A program made the position numbers and the translations under genes. From contig JAJEKV010000008.1 in NCBI GenBank assembly GCA_021234155.1, forward strand, positions 14,695,410-14,759,409: a DNA stretch of 64,000 nt, read 5' to 3'. Positions 1 through 12,652 of this stretch are shown piece after piece. The notes under the pieces were generated by a model, which did not search any database, was not told the origin of the DNA, and saw nothing but the letters and a program-made list of their open reading frames with translations. Positions within the stretch are counted from its first letter, which is position 1. Each line of letters opens with the position of its first letter. Origin of the DNA: Isoetes taiwanensis. Taxonomy: Eukaryota > Streptophyta > Lycopodiopsida > Isoetales > Isoetaceae.

Positions 1-66
1 TCATGATAGGGCATCAAAGATACGATTGTCACTCACTGCAGTCATGTTTGCAGTTGCAAAATCGTA

Positions 67-507
67 TTATGGATATCCTCTGTGTCTTCCACATTGAGGT
101 TTTCTATTTTCTGTTGGAAAAAGATTGGCTTCCTGAAGAATTTTCATACCATGTACTTTTGCAGCGCACAAAGCTGGTACATTTTGTATAAACTCTAGAC
201 TATTGCATACATTGAAATTTCTTGCTCTTTCAAGTTTTTTGCCCGCTGTTTTACATTGCTTAATGGAGTACTTGTTATCATCAAGCTGTTTTTTTCTCAA
301 GATTAAATGTTGATGTGGTTTAAAGTACAAAGTCTGCTCTTTATGACCTGGCATCATGCCTTCATGTCGTGGCAGCTGACGGATGCTTGAACGAAAGCTA
401 GTTGCATCTGTTGTTACTGATTTGGAGATAAAGGAAACATAAATTATGAGACTACAGAGACACAAAATAAGTGTTGAGCTTTTGACAATTATCGGTTGGG
501 GAGCCAT
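67..507 (-). CDS. Hypothetical secreted or single-pass membrane protein
   Basis: An open frame of 146 codons starts at an ATG at 507. Residues about 10-30 form one hydrophobic stretch (STLILCLCSLIIYVSFI) near the N-terminus, like a signal peptide or type II signal anchor. The rest is basic and hydrophilic with scattered cysteines. I recognise no family. A consensus-like splice donor (CTGCA/GTGAGT on the minus strand) lies just beyond the stop, so this could be the first exon of a longer gene whose 3' part is off the window. No neighbour supports a function. It could also be a chance open frame. Confidence 0.3.
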   Translation of the reverse strand: MAPQPIIVKSSTLILCLCSLIIYVSFISKSVTTDATSFRSSIRQLPRHEGMMPGHKEQTLYFKPHQHLILRKKQLDDNKYSIKQCKTAGKKLERARNFNVCNSLEFIQNVPALCAAKVHGMKILQEANLFPTENRKPQCGRHRGYP

Positions 508-1883
508 TTGGGGAGGTGAGTGCTAATCAATTTTCAATTATTAGACTCCACATTTGTGGGATAGTACCATATGAATGGTCTTATCTTCCCTTTTAATCAA
601 CATACAGGTTAGATTGTGTAGGGAGAAGTTAACTGGCAATGTCTTTGCCATGAAAGCTAAAAAATACTGATCGTCAAACTTTATTGCTCATTCCAGGATG
701 AGGAGTATCTTTACCTTACATCTGCAATTCATTTGTTGGACATCTTATGTTTGATATTTTTGCTTGATTCTTATGTCTGATAATCTGTAGTACATAGGTT
801 CTATCCTCTAATGCTTGTTAGATTTTTTGTAAACATGGTAGTGCCATAAATGATATTGTTCAAGCATGCAGATAGAAATTGTTGGGGTTTTGTGCTATCA
901 ACTATTTACTGCTAGTTATTTTTTGTGGCATCTATACCCAACGATGCTTAACCGTGCAGTGGAACTGATTGCTCTAATACGTTCTCAAGGGCACATCCCT
1001 AATTTAGTACGTATTTCCAGATTTGTTTTTTATCTTTCTATTATTCCAAATCTAAGTAGTTTGATCTGAACCTTAGCCTTGTTAATCTTTCAGTATTCAT
1101 TGATTCAAATAATTTTGTCACTTCTTTCTATAGCTGTATGCAAAAGCAATGACCCATTCTCCATTCTCAGTATTTTTTTGTGTAATTGCTCTTACATATT
1201 TCCAACAGTAACAGCTTCAAAAAGATATCTTCTTCCAACAACTTGGAACTGCACCAAATTACCAAGTTTGACAGTTCAAAACTTACTTCTTACAACAACA
1301 GAACGTCCATAGCATTGAATGTTCCCTCCCATATTATGTTAAAAACTCCTCTTCTCTCATCCTCCAGTGCATGTCTTTCAACACAAGTTGCCCATTCTCA
1401 TAAAAATTCTGTCACACTCGTTTAAACTAGCAAGTTACTCAATTGTTTAAATAACAACCGATACTTGGAAGGCGTACTTCAGCTTGTCCAACATTACATA
1501 ATACAAGGCCATGAATTACCTTATCTTTAAAACAAAAATCCACAAAAACCTTCCCATTCTGATAATCCCAACTATATTTCCTACAAGCAATCTATATTGA
1601 CCAACAAAACATCAAAGATTTTGCATCTTCGGAAAAAACAAATTCAAGGGATACCTCCAGCATAAACATCAAATTACATTTCATGGACGACAAGACACAG
1701 TTATTTATTTGTTCAGAACAACCAAACAAATCTAATTAAAAACAAATTGTAATTGCACACAATTTTATTTTAGTATAAAAGCATGTTTACATTTACTTGA
1801 TTACCGAATTTTAACCTCACATCACTATAACCTAACAACTATGTGAACCTCTAAACAACCACAACAGAAACACAAGCCAAAAC
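508..1883. other. Intergenic, no gene seen
   Basis: AT-rich sequence with only short, unconvincing open frames on both strands. I see no repeats or transposon ends. Confidence 0.5.
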
Positions 1884-2849
1884 CTAAGTAATTAAGAAGC
1901 TCATGATTTCTCTGGCATAGTCAATACGAAACGTATTAACTGGCCTATTACGCAAAAGTATTCGTTGCAACTCATGTGGATCACACATAAGCACTGACAG
2001 AATGCCTCTGTCTTCGTACCCAAGCAATGCATCCAAAATTTGCCCACCTACAGAAACACGCACAGTCTTGGTTGGCGTCACTATTTTCCCTAATGTTGTC
2101 AATTGTCCTTTCATGTCTCGCCTACAACACCTAATGCATATAGCATCCCCAATTTTCCTCCAAACATCTACTGCAAACAGACTTGATGACATTCTTAGAA
2201 GCAATCTGTAAGCGCAGCTGCCCTGTAATCTGATCCACAATATCTAAAATCTCTGATTATACAACTTTCGGAATATTAAATCATACAAACATAACACATT
2301 AAATACAAATACGAAGCTGCAAAATGGTACCTCGCCATTGTTTAGCAACTGGTTATGAGTCGAGAACATAACATTCCTTAGATATTCAACAAAAACAACA
2401 TCGTATTTAAAAACGGTAGGAAATGCGCTCTTAGAAGGACTCGCCAAAGGCCTAAACGCTAGAGTTGCTCTTATAGTGACAAGACTTCGAGAATTCGACA
2501 CAATGCAACGTGCAATGCTTCCGAACAATGCTATTGGCCTTGCTCCAGACAAATAAAATGTCTTCAGACGTTCGAATAAAAACCTCTTCTCACTGCAAAA
2601 ATATAGCTCAGCTGAATCCTCAGCTCGTACACCATCTGCAATATGCAGCAAAGGCTCACTCCTTCTCTCATTCAATCCGATAATTGTAGCCGTGATACTA
2701 CCATTGACTGACAAATGGCATGGCGCATCTAACAAAGCTGCTACATGCAATCCTCATGTAGGTAGCAATTTTAACACTATCTGCTCACTAGAAATAAAAC
2801 ACATTTCTGTCTGAGGCAAAATTTGTATCACGCTCACACAATCTCCATA
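1884..2849 (-). pseudogene. OB-fold/zinc-ribbon-like gene (RPA/CTC1-type ssDNA-binding?), probably damaged
   Basis: Two exons read on the minus strand. Exon A is 2849 to 2331 (173 codons, acceptor TTCTTTTCAG, donor GAG/GTACC). Exon B is 2243 to 1884 (acceptor GATTTTAG). Exon A has a beta-rich pattern (LLHIADG, AELYFCSEKRFL) typical of an OB fold. Exon B has CIRCCRRD followed by VRVSVGGQILDALLG and a helix, which resembles the zinc ribbon plus OB fold at the C-terminus of RPA1 or the telomere protein CTC1. This family link is inference from pattern only. There is one in-frame TGA at 2756-2754 (CGA in a healthy copy?). In exon B a second frame (QLRLQIASKNVIKSVCSRC) also looks protein-like, which suggests a 1-nt frameshift between CSRC and CIRC. 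Upstream exons were not found, so it is partial. Confidence 0.4.
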
Positions 2850-3812
2850 CTGAAAAGAACGATCTATAGGCATAATGCCATAGTATAACATATTTAATAA
2901 AAGTTGAATTTATTCAGATTTTATAGATAACACTTCAAGGATGCCATTATAAGAATATATGCATTGTTTAATTCTACCTATCTTAATGGTTATCAAATTA
3001 TAAAATCCATTTTCAAACTAATTTTATCTATTTAGAATTTGACATTTCAAGGATTTAAAATTTCTATTTTTAGTGATTTAACAAATTTAAAATTTGATAA
3101 TCATGATAATTTCTAAATGATATTCGATGGTTTGATTAGTGATAAGAATTTCACAATTTATAAACTTTTACCCTTTTGAAAACACTTTAAGAAAAGTTTT
3201 AGGTTGAAATTAATTAAATGATAAAGTTAATGGCTTAATAGTAACTATCAAATAATTTATTATTATAAAATATATTAAAAATTAATGAATAATAAACTAT
3301 TCGTTTTTTTTTAAATATAAACATAATCATACAGAGTTTAAACATAAATGTAATCATTTAATTAAGTGAATTTAAAACTTTTTCTTTAAATATTTGAAAA
3401 AACAACATTTTAATCATACAGAGTTTATCTTAGATGAAAATTTAATTCTAAATAAACTATATTGAAAATTAGTTTAGAAAGCAATTTTATGTTTTAATAA
3501 CCATCATACTTTGATCAATAAGAGTGAAAATACATATAATCTTATCATGGCATTCTTGATGTATCAATCTTTTTAATTTGGGATTATCCGGTATGGCCAA
3601 AAAAGTTTTTGGAATTTTTTCAAGATTGATTTTCTAAGGTTTTCAAAGTTTTGGCCGTCGGAAAAAAGTCCTGGCACTCCAAAAATCTGGAAATATATTG
3701 GGCTTTGGGTTTTTGCAGATCGACCTAGATAGAAATGCCTAAAATGGCCGGGAGAGGTGGTGCCAGATTCGGCATGCATGCCATGATTGCTCAGGAGCTC
3801 GGCATCTTATGA
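2850..3812. other. Very AT-rich spacer
   Basis: Long A/T-dominated stretch between the OB-like gene and the next open exon. No coding signal, tandem repeat or transposon end was recognised. Confidence 0.5.
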
Positions 3813-5640
3813 ATCGGGCAAAATGAATGTCTTCTCTGCGGCATGTGTGCCATTGTTGCTCATGATCTGTTTGCCTCTATTTTCTACCAGGAGCTGGATC
3901 GTTCACAAATATGGGTGCATGAAGTTCGGCTGCAGGTGAGAGCATTTAGGGTTTCTTCTCTGAAGGATTAGCTGTCTTTCTTTAGTTTCGATTTTGTTGT
4001 ATGCCAGGGTTTTCCCAATACATATCCATGATGGTAAACATGCCTGGAACAATTTATATTTTTGCTTTTGCCATGCTTTGTGCAGAACTGATGGCATCAA
4101 TTTATGTGTAGCAATTTATGACTGCGAGTTACATGTCCAGTGCTACTTGGTATATTTAACATGTATGCCATGTATGTGGTTGTCTAAGATGGGATTCGTA
4201 TGAAGAGAATATCTTCGTTTTTGCTATTCAATGGTCCCATGGACATTGAATCATTTCCATTAGCCAAGAAAAGTCAGCAAATATGTGTGCCAAATTCGAT
4301 GTTGCAATAACTATGGCAGTTTACTCTTTTGTTTTCCCTTTTTGACATTGATTTCAATTTGGGGCATATTTCCAGGGGCATATATGCAGGGATCTGCTAT
4401 GATTATGACTAGATGGTATGAAATGTTAGTGCAAAAACAGTTGCTTAGACATTCGATTATTGTTTAGGTTGTTGCCTTTGAGTTCTACACTGTGTAAGTT
4501 ATGTCTTGCAGTAAACCTATATATAGTTCTCTTCAAGAGTGGACATCTAATATGCTGATAGCAGTTTACTTCTTGGTTCCTTTGTAGGTGAATATCTGCA
4601 AGCACAATTCTCTTTTATTTCTGACTATAAAGCATGCTTTAATTTCTAGCTGCATGTTATGTGCAGGTAACTAATCCTCTGCAGTTGCACCCAAATGGCT
4701 TCCCGATCAAATTTGATAGGTTAGAAGGTGCTCTTGGTTATACTTTATATAAAGTTGAGAAGGCTACTGTTTTCAAGTCAAAGGTTCCATATCTAGGCCA
4801 TCTGTGTTGTGGACTGTGAATAGAAAGAGCCATCTGATTTTGCATGGCATAGTCTGCCCTCCTTTTGATGCTCAAACCTTCATCTACATTATCTTCTTAT
4901 CTGGTGGATCCATGCTTCAAGTGGATGTCCAACAACACTGGAATCAGGTCCCATATGATTTCCTTAACAAACAACATGGGAAGTAGGTTATCGTTTTTAT
5001 TGCACCATTCTATTTTGCCTATGGTGAATTGTCCTGGTATGCACAATTGTGATTAGAGGTAGAGCCAAATGTGGCATTTTGAAGGAGAATTTATGTTGGC
5101 AGATTGTGATTATCTTTCTAGCCTCAAAATTCATGGAAGTCTCTTTCTGATGCATGGGATTGATTTGCATACAAGCCCATTCCAGTTTGCTGCACATCTT
5201 TGCCATCAAAGGATATTACCACAACGAGTTCTATTCTAACATATTATTTTTCAGAGCTCTTGAATGTGGGATTGGCCACTCTTTCTGCTACATCAGGCCT
5301 GCTTTATATTCTTGCTGAGCTGATGGATTATTAGATGTGATTGGCCATCATTATCAGAATTTTATCTTTAATAGAAGCTTCACCCCAAATATGGAGAAGA
5401 TGTAATGGGGAAACAAGCTGCTCTTACAGGAATAATGTGTCTATTTTCATGTTCTTGATAACATTTCCCTTGCTACTTGCAGGAACTAGAATTATGCGGT
5501 CCAGACTTCCTACAAGCAGAAAAAGGCTATCCAGTTTTTTGAGCAGGGCCAACAGTCTTTGTGATAAGCAAGTCGTATCACGCTACAGTGAAGCTAAACA
5601 ACACCACTAGAATATGTTCCTGTTATTGAGGGTCATGTCA
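3813..5640 (+). pseudogene. Spliced gene of unknown function, degraded
   Basis: Exon 1 is open from 3813 to 3935 (41 codons, ending FYQELDRSQIWVHEVRLQ, donor CAG/GTGAGA). Exon 2 starts at 4667 after TATGTGCAG and stays open for 50 codons in the same phase (VTNPLQLHPNGFPIKFD, then GYTLYKVEKATVF) before a TGA at 4817. A third exon begins at 5483 after a pyrimidine-rich acceptor (LELCGPDFLQAEKGYPVF) but meets a TGA at once, then continues AGPTVFVISKSYHATVKLNN in the same frame. The exon-like spacing, splice sites and conserved phase argue for a real ancestral gene. The stops argue that it is decayed. A diverged copy of the last segment (YHVTAKLNNTIRIC) lies near 6246-6300. I do not recognise the family. 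Confidence 0.4.
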
Positions 5641-5892
5641 AAGGGATTTGTTTAAGGTACAACAGCAGGCTATGTTTCTCTCATCTTCTCAAGTGGTCAG
5701 AACTTGGATTTATGTGCTTTTAAACTATACGTTAGTTGCCACAAAGAATCACAAAAGGTAAAGCACATTGCCTTAAACAATCACATTCGCTTTGCGATGA
5801 TAGAAATTATGTCTTTCTATGATATGATTTGAAAATTGTGTGCATGGATGCTACCATCATTTTGGCCCCTTGGCTACGTACAATATGTAGCC

Positions 5893-6040
5893 GCTTGGAT
5901 GTGTGATCTGAGGAACATGATAGTGCCATAAATAATTAGAATATTGGGGTCTTAGAGGAACAACATGCTTGGATGTGTGATCTGAGGAACATGATAGTGC
6001 CATAAATAATTAGAATATTGGGGTCTTAGAGGAACAACAT
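5893..6040. repeat. 74-bp tandem duplication
   Basis: A 74-bp unit starting GCTTGGATGTGTGATCTGAG occurs twice back to back, at 5893 and 5967, essentially identical. A diverged partial third copy lies near 6310-6360. Confidence 0.85.
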
Positions 6041-8393
6041 GCTTATTTTCAATGTTGTTAAGTAACATTCATAGCCGAAGTTTAGATTTAATCTGCTTTT
6101 TCATTTCAGGCTTTCCGGCCAACCAGCTTTTGCGCAGTGCCTAGCTGTGAGAAAAGGTAACATACTTCATTGATGCACTTCTTCTCTATGTACATGGAAG
6201 GGTATATGTTTAAGAATATTAATTTGTTGATGTTCAGGAGGAGGAAGCAGTATCATGTCACAGCAAAGCTAAACAATACCATTAGAATATGTTTGTGTGT
6301 ACAATATGTAGCACTTGGATGTGATTCGACAAACATGATAGTGCCATAACTAATTACAACGTTGGGTCTGCGTACTGATACTACAGAAACCATTGTGCTT
6401 TTATATTTATTGATAACATGAATGGCATCTTATTGTCACATTGACTAAGATCATTTGGATCAATCTTGAAGATTGCATAGAATATGTTATTCCTATGGAT
6501 TCCTCTTTTGCAACTCATGGGAAGAGTTCACTTGCACAGAATTTGCTTGGAAGTTGCTAAAGTTTACAGATGTCTATCTGAGTTTTTTCCACTATTGTTT
6601 TCTCAGATGGTTGTACATTAGGCGATTCAGACTTTGCGACATGTTAATGTAGTTAAAGATTTCAAAGCTTGTGGTGATACCTTTACTTCTAGGTATCCTC
6701 CCGTGGAATAAGAAGTTTGCTGATTCGTATTTGAATCTTTTAAATGGCTATACCTAATGCCCATCGATCCATGATATTAATGCAAGTGTAAGTAAATGGG
6801 AGTTTGCAAAACCATATTTAAGATATTTGGAGTTCGCATGAAGATAAGCCATGTAACAACCCTTCATGAACATGTCGGAAGCTGATTGGTAGGACATAGG
6901 TTCTATACGAGATGTACGTTGCACATATTTGCAAATTTTTGTTTGCAAGACGCTTCGCTTTGGAGGCCGCATCTTACCAGTGTCATTGTCATTAGTCAGG
7001 TAAGAGATTTGCAGGCATTTGAGTACTTATTATATTGTGTGCAAAAATGCTATAGAGAAAACATTGTTTTGTTTATGGCTGGCTTGGTTGGGATTTATAT
7101 GTAACATTTCCATGTGCTTCAAACTAAACTAGAGGCCCATCTCAACACCTACTAGATATTTAGAACGGATACACTGTATATTTAAAATCAACTGTAGTTG
7201 TAGCTGAGTTTCAATTCCTTCTGTAGTATTTTTTAGAGCACAATTTGGCCCAGAATTGTCAGTTTAACCATTGTCTCTGTTAACTGATAGTTTCTTCCTT
7301 GCATTTGCAGATTTTCTTTCAACGTTGTTCTCGCACAAGTATGTAGGCCTGAAGCATAAGAGATAGATCCAACAATTTGAGGATTGCACTTGCTTCTCCA
7401 TTAAATCTTCTTTTGTATTGAAACTTTATGTTTGGAAAGTTCAATGCACTAGCTTTCCTATAGGAGTTACGATCATTATATGTTGACTTAGGTGAATCAT
7501 GAGTTTATATATATTTCATTTCAGAGGCACAATTTTAAAGCTAGCTTTGTTTGTTTTGCCAAATGCATAGACAATAAAAAATGTGTCTTTTGGACAATAA
7601 GACAAGTCTATGATAAGATTCACTCACAGATTTTCGTTGTAGCCCTTCACTTTACATCTCAAGACCAGTATGCAAGTCTTGGCAGGAATTTTATTTGCAG
7701 TTAAGACTTAGGTTCGAACAATGAAGTTGACCAAGGAATAATATTTGCAGTTAGAACTTTGGTTCCAGCAATGAAGTTGACGATGAAGTTGACAAGTCAC
7801 AGGATTATCGAAGATTGGTCGTGAGGTCGATGTTGTGAAGTTGATGATTAAGATTATGGTTCATATGTAGCAAATAGAATCGATAAAATGGCATTTTGTT
7901 CATGGAATTGAAAGTACCACTTATTTATGGTTAATATAGCTAATGGAAATAATAAAATGCCATTTTCTTTATGGAATAGAAAGTAGCACTTATCAATAAC
8001 CACGAGCTACATGCATTAGGTCACAAACAAGGGGGGTAGATTGTTAATTTCATATGTCCGTATCAAAACCTTCGCCAAATAATTTAAAGAGAATTCCAAA
8101 TAGCTTTTCTTCCTTACCGGGAAATCCCAAATTAAAGGGGTTGGTTACATATTCTTAGCTTCTGATTCATGCATATAGGTCAGAATACTCGATTTGAGGT
8201 TCTTAAATGCTATCTTGATATGGTTATTTCGATTATAGTAGTGAAAAAAGCAGACTTGAAATTTAGAGTTCCCTACACATGGTTCAACCTTTCTCATAGA
8301 CACTTCCAAACATGCTGGCACCCCTTACTACATGTCAAAATTTGAGATGCTTGAATGCTATACTACTAGAAAGGAGAGTTCTTAGTCATTACA
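6041..8393. other. No confident gene
   Basis: AT-rich. It may hold further remnants of the degraded gene upstream (exon-like segments near 6113-6160 and 6950-7000 with plausible acceptor or donor sites), but no reading frame can be joined with confidence. Confidence 0.35.
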
Positions 8394-8628
8394 TTTTTTT
8401 TTTTTTTTATTAAACACGTCTTCTGTTACATCTAGATGCATGTGCATGCCCACCATTACTACATGTATATGGATTGGTAAATATGTATCAACATGACCAA
8501 CCAAACCAACAATCAAACAACCACCCTTTCACATTGTAGTAAAAAACGACAGCAGAAACACCATAACTAGTATCTATTAGATTTGAATAAGTCCAAGTTT
8601 TGTTGAATATGTCATTAGTTTTTTATAT

Positions 8629-9021
8629 CTAACTAAGTTTCGGGCTTAAGAAACCGTTGTGCATGATGGAATCCACTTCCTTCTCACTGACCACTATGGT
8701 TTCACAAGCATATCGATCCACCACATCTGCCATCACAACACATTCCTTACAAGAGCCTGCCCACTTCGTATGTCTGTATTGCACAAACACAAGGACACGT
8801 ATATAATTCCCCGAGAATTGCATCAAGGAAAAACAATTTTGCTGCAGCACTTGCGGAGGTCCTTCTGAGCCTGGCTCTAAATAAAACAAGCTTTCCAATT
8901 CAGACAGCTCCATCTCTGAATTAATAGAATCGTTGTATTGGCTAAAAACATTAGCATAATTCAAGTCCTCAACCCGCACCTCCTCTACTTGCATTGAAGC
9001 AACTGTAAAACTAGATGGCAT
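8629..9021 (-). CDS. Hypothetical 130-residue protein
   Basis: ATG-initiated open frame. Residues 1-55 are acidic (MQVEEVRVEDLNYANVFSQY, SEMELSELESLFYLEPGSEG). The second half carries SCKECVVMADVVDRYAC with a CxxC pair. A run of 15 T lies at 8394-8408, about 220 nt beyond the stop on the minus-strand reading, so this could be the 3' end of a retroposed transcript. I found no matching target-site duplication. No family recognised. Confidence 0.3.
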   Translation of the reverse strand: MPSSFTVASMQVEEVRVEDLNYANVFSQYNDSINSEMELSELESLFYLEPGSEGPPQVLQQNCFSLMQFSGNYIRVLVFVQYRHTKWAGSCKECVVMADVVDRYACETIVVSEKEVDSIMHNGFLSPKLS

Positions 9022-11640
9022 CTAGGTTTGCTCAGAAACCAACAGTTGCAATTGTCTCATATTTCAAATTTCTTATATAAGGAACAGTTATAGTACTGTC
9101 TTCAAGTTATCATAGAGTTTAGATTTATTCCCAAGACGAACTCCACTGAACGTAACTATACCAACAAGTTTAAAATTCTTGTCCAAAATGAACTTAGCTA
9201 AACGAAACTATACTGATCGATTGAAAATGACACATCTACCTTGTCATGGTCCATATTGTGCCACCAAACATATAAAAATCATAGGGTTCAAATGCTCCAT
9301 TGGATTTGGACTTATTTTTCCGTGCTAGCCAAGTTGGGATGCTTTGGAAAACTACAATCTTTGTAAAGTGTTCTTGAAATTTATGTTCTAAAAAAACCAT
9401 GCTATTATGCCAAAAATCAATTGCATGACCATGTCAATAGTTGGCACTGGCATTGACGCCGCAAATTACCATAAATTACCATAAAGGATCCCAATTTTAC
9501 AAATCGAAAGAAAAAAGTTAAAAGTAAATTCGTCACTCAGCTAATAGTACCGAACAAGCAACATAACAAACCTTGAGGATAAGGATTTTGTACACCCACT
9601 AGAGATAGGAACACTCTTATTCCGAAGCATTGTCAGCATTGATCCTCATCATGCTTGCTACTCTATAACATACACGCTGCACTTATAATTTATCATAACC
9701 CAATCAAACAACTACAAGAGAAGCAATAATTCTGGAAGCAAAAACCACTCAGGAGCCTGGCATATATGCCGTAAAAGAAGTGAAGCGAGTAATGTTAGAG
9801 TAATTTGTCGAAGTTCAAATAAACAATTACAAGACTAACCCTACACAGGAATTTAATTTTTGTTTCCATACCCTACTACCATATACCAGTTTTCTAAGTT
9901 GAAGCATCCTGAGATTTATATGATAAAAGTGGAAATGCTTATATATGTGATAACAATGTTGCCATGATATTTGTCGGGCATATTATGAAACCATCTTTGG
10001 ATCCCTCTTACCTTAAACACATATGCAAGATGTTCTTTATCAATGTTGGCAGAGAAACAGATTGTACAAAGCCTCAAATTAGAAACAAGGAGATTTGGAG
10101 AATCCACAGATTTAAAAATTTGTTGGGAACTGAATCTGACGTTATGGTTGCATTCTCAACTGATCAAGGCTGTAAATCCTAGCATCGTAACACGCCTATG
10201 TGTAAGTCAAATGAGACTGCTAGATAAAGTGAAGCATAAACAATCTCAAATTGCCACTATACAATCAACACAAACAAAAAGTCTACTCTCAACCTGCGCA
10301 AAGTATCACAAATGTAACTTATATAAACAAAGCAATAAATTTGTAAAAGCATGCCTCCATCTTAAACATTAAAACAAAAAAAATCACCCTGCTAAGATGT
10401 TTGTCTATATCTGAAACTGGAACATGGAATTGTCAAATGAGGTATGATGTCTCTGATATCAATATTTTTGGATCTAGCCATATTTTGCTCATTTACGCTA
10501 TTTTACATTTTTAAGACCATGGCCAAATTTATATCTACAAACAACTGGATAGTCTTAAGTTCCGGAAGTGCACGTGAACAATAAAAAAATCAAACTGTCT
10601 CTGTCAGACGTTGGATTTGTTAATCAGTATAGTGGTCATTTGGAAGACCCATTGATGCGTCCATAACTACACGCCATTATAATTACCAGGAGGCATTAGA
10701 AATATATCTCACAATAAATTTCAACAAAATATGGTCTCTAATTACTCCCTTAAAGACAAGTTGAAAAGAAGAAAGATACAGAACACTGCCATTGACTGGC
10801 ATGACACAATAAACAAGTTGTTCACAACTACATCAACTCAAGACTTGCGCACAAAAGGAGCACCTTATATGCAAGCTGCAAAACAATTAGAGACCTAACA
10901 TTTACAAGATAGTTGCTATTAAACTTTTGATGAATCTTAAAGCAGTCCCAGTTTGTTGTATCAATTGCATGAGAAATTTTGTATCTTTCTTCCTTTCCAC
11001 CTCTCTTAAAAGGAGTAACTAGAAAATTTCCTGCAGAGTTCTCCTTGAGTGAAAGGCCCTCATAATCCTTGCAAATCAAGTTCTAACAGCTGACATTCGC
11101 AACCTAGTTCATCAAGCACTGCTGGTAAAAATAAGAAATGCATTCCTTTATCTACCTAATAAGCATATCAGGTGATTGAGGCATGAATAATATCAAAATG
11201 TAGGAAATTTTGACTAGATTTGTTACTATATTAATATCTTTTGTATCCAAAATATGCTACAGAGCTTTGCAAGCAGTTCCATACAATAATATAAACAGTT
11301 CATTACATGCTCCAGTTTTAACCATTCTTTACACTTTGCACTATGAACCAATCTGTTTATGAAAATGACTTTGATTAGCTGGCCGAATCTTTCAAGTCGT
11401 ATTTAATTAAAGTGGGACTCATTCCATTCCCATTTTTTTTCGGAACCCTGTTAATTTACATAAAAAGGAGCACCTCGACCCGAAAACTATCCTTAATTCG
11501 AATTTTTGAATAAAACTCTGCATCCAAGCTTTGCTGCAGTTTTCCCTGGTTAGCGAGTCGAGAACAAGAACAATGCAACTGAAACAAAGGAAATTCATTA
11601 AAGATTGAAACCAAAGAACTAGTTGAAAAAGAATTTTTAT
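9022..11640. other. No gene seen
   Basis: AT-rich sequence with short open frames on both strands that lack recognisable motifs or splice context. A half-site of the palindromic motif found at 12.3-13.7 kb (GCGAGTCGAGAAC) lies near 11550. Confidence 0.45.
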
Positions 11641-12317
11641 TAATAAATTGAATAGGTACAATGTATTTTACATCGGACCTTGAGAGACCATGGCGGTCTT
11701 CTTTGTCACTCTGATTACATCATCTTGGTAGGTGGTCCACCTTAGGGGATTAACTAGCGGGCTTCTTCTTCACGCCATTTTGTAAGCCTTGGGGGCAACA
11801 CGAAGAGTGTGGAATGCCTCACGTGGAGGTGCCTCTGGAGCCTACCAGGCCGACTGTCCACGGAACTTCTCCACTCGCCTCATGACCTTTCATCGAATAT
11901 GCTCCTTCCCCAACCTCAGTGGATGTTATGCAATGCTTGCAAGATGCTTTGAGCTTCTGGACTTTCTCTTTGTTCTTCGCTTTGTTCTTTATCCCGGGGT
12001 GTAGCGAAAGCAACCTCTGAATTCGCGAGCAACCTTATCCCGAGGTAGGGCAAAGAGTGTAGCGTGGCCAGGGGTGCATTACTGCGAACGGTATTTCTTT
12101 TAAGCCTTTGGCGGGATACTTGCCGCCTCGGCGGTCTCTTGTGTGATACTGGCGGGATGCATTGCTCGTGTCGGATGCGTGCTGAACCACGGAGCAAGGA
12201 GAGTATGATTAACAATGCACGGTGCCATTAGTCAAAGCGAAGAAAAAGAATGTTGAAATCAAATTACAATGGAGAACATTCATTCCATACAACTGCATCA
12301 ATGGCGTGGGAAGTAGT
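11641..12317. other. GC-richer tract with broken minus-strand frames
   Basis: The composition rises in GC compared with the flanks, and three minus-strand frames are partly open (for example SCKHCITSTEVGEGAYS and RWTTYQDDVIRVTKKT), as in a decayed coding or transposon segment. It may belong with the FCP1-like pseudogene just downstream, but I cannot show this. Confidence 0.3.
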
Positions 12318-12615
12318 GTCTTTCTCGACTTCGAAATGGTCGAGAAAGGCCCATAAAGTGAAAGTACAACCATTCTCATTAGAATATGGTTGCATCCAAT
12401 CACCTGCGGAAGCATACAAATGGTTTTGTCAGCGAGACAACGGTGCCTTTCTCGACTCATGAGTCGAGAAAGGCCAACGCAATGTACAAGCATTATCATA
12501 ATAGATTGTGGCTGCATCGGTCACACAATCAAACATGCCTTTCAACGGGACAAGCATACAAATGGTCTCATCAGCGGGACAAGCATGCCTTTCTCGATTC
12601 GTGAGTCGAAAGGCA
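12318..12615. repeat. Tandem repeat, each unit carrying a palindrome
   Basis: Three diverged units of about 120-140 bp share the phrases CATACAAATGGT, AGCGRGACAA and the inverted motif CTTTCTCGACTC/GAGTCGAGAAAG. The palindrome centres lie at about 12336, 12460 and 12601. The middle one (12445-12474) is a perfect 30-bp palindrome. The first is an inverted repeat around a 9-nt centre. The third is slightly degraded. Confidence 0.8.
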
Positions 12616-12652
12616 AATAACTCAATATACAAGTATATTCATTACAAAATAT

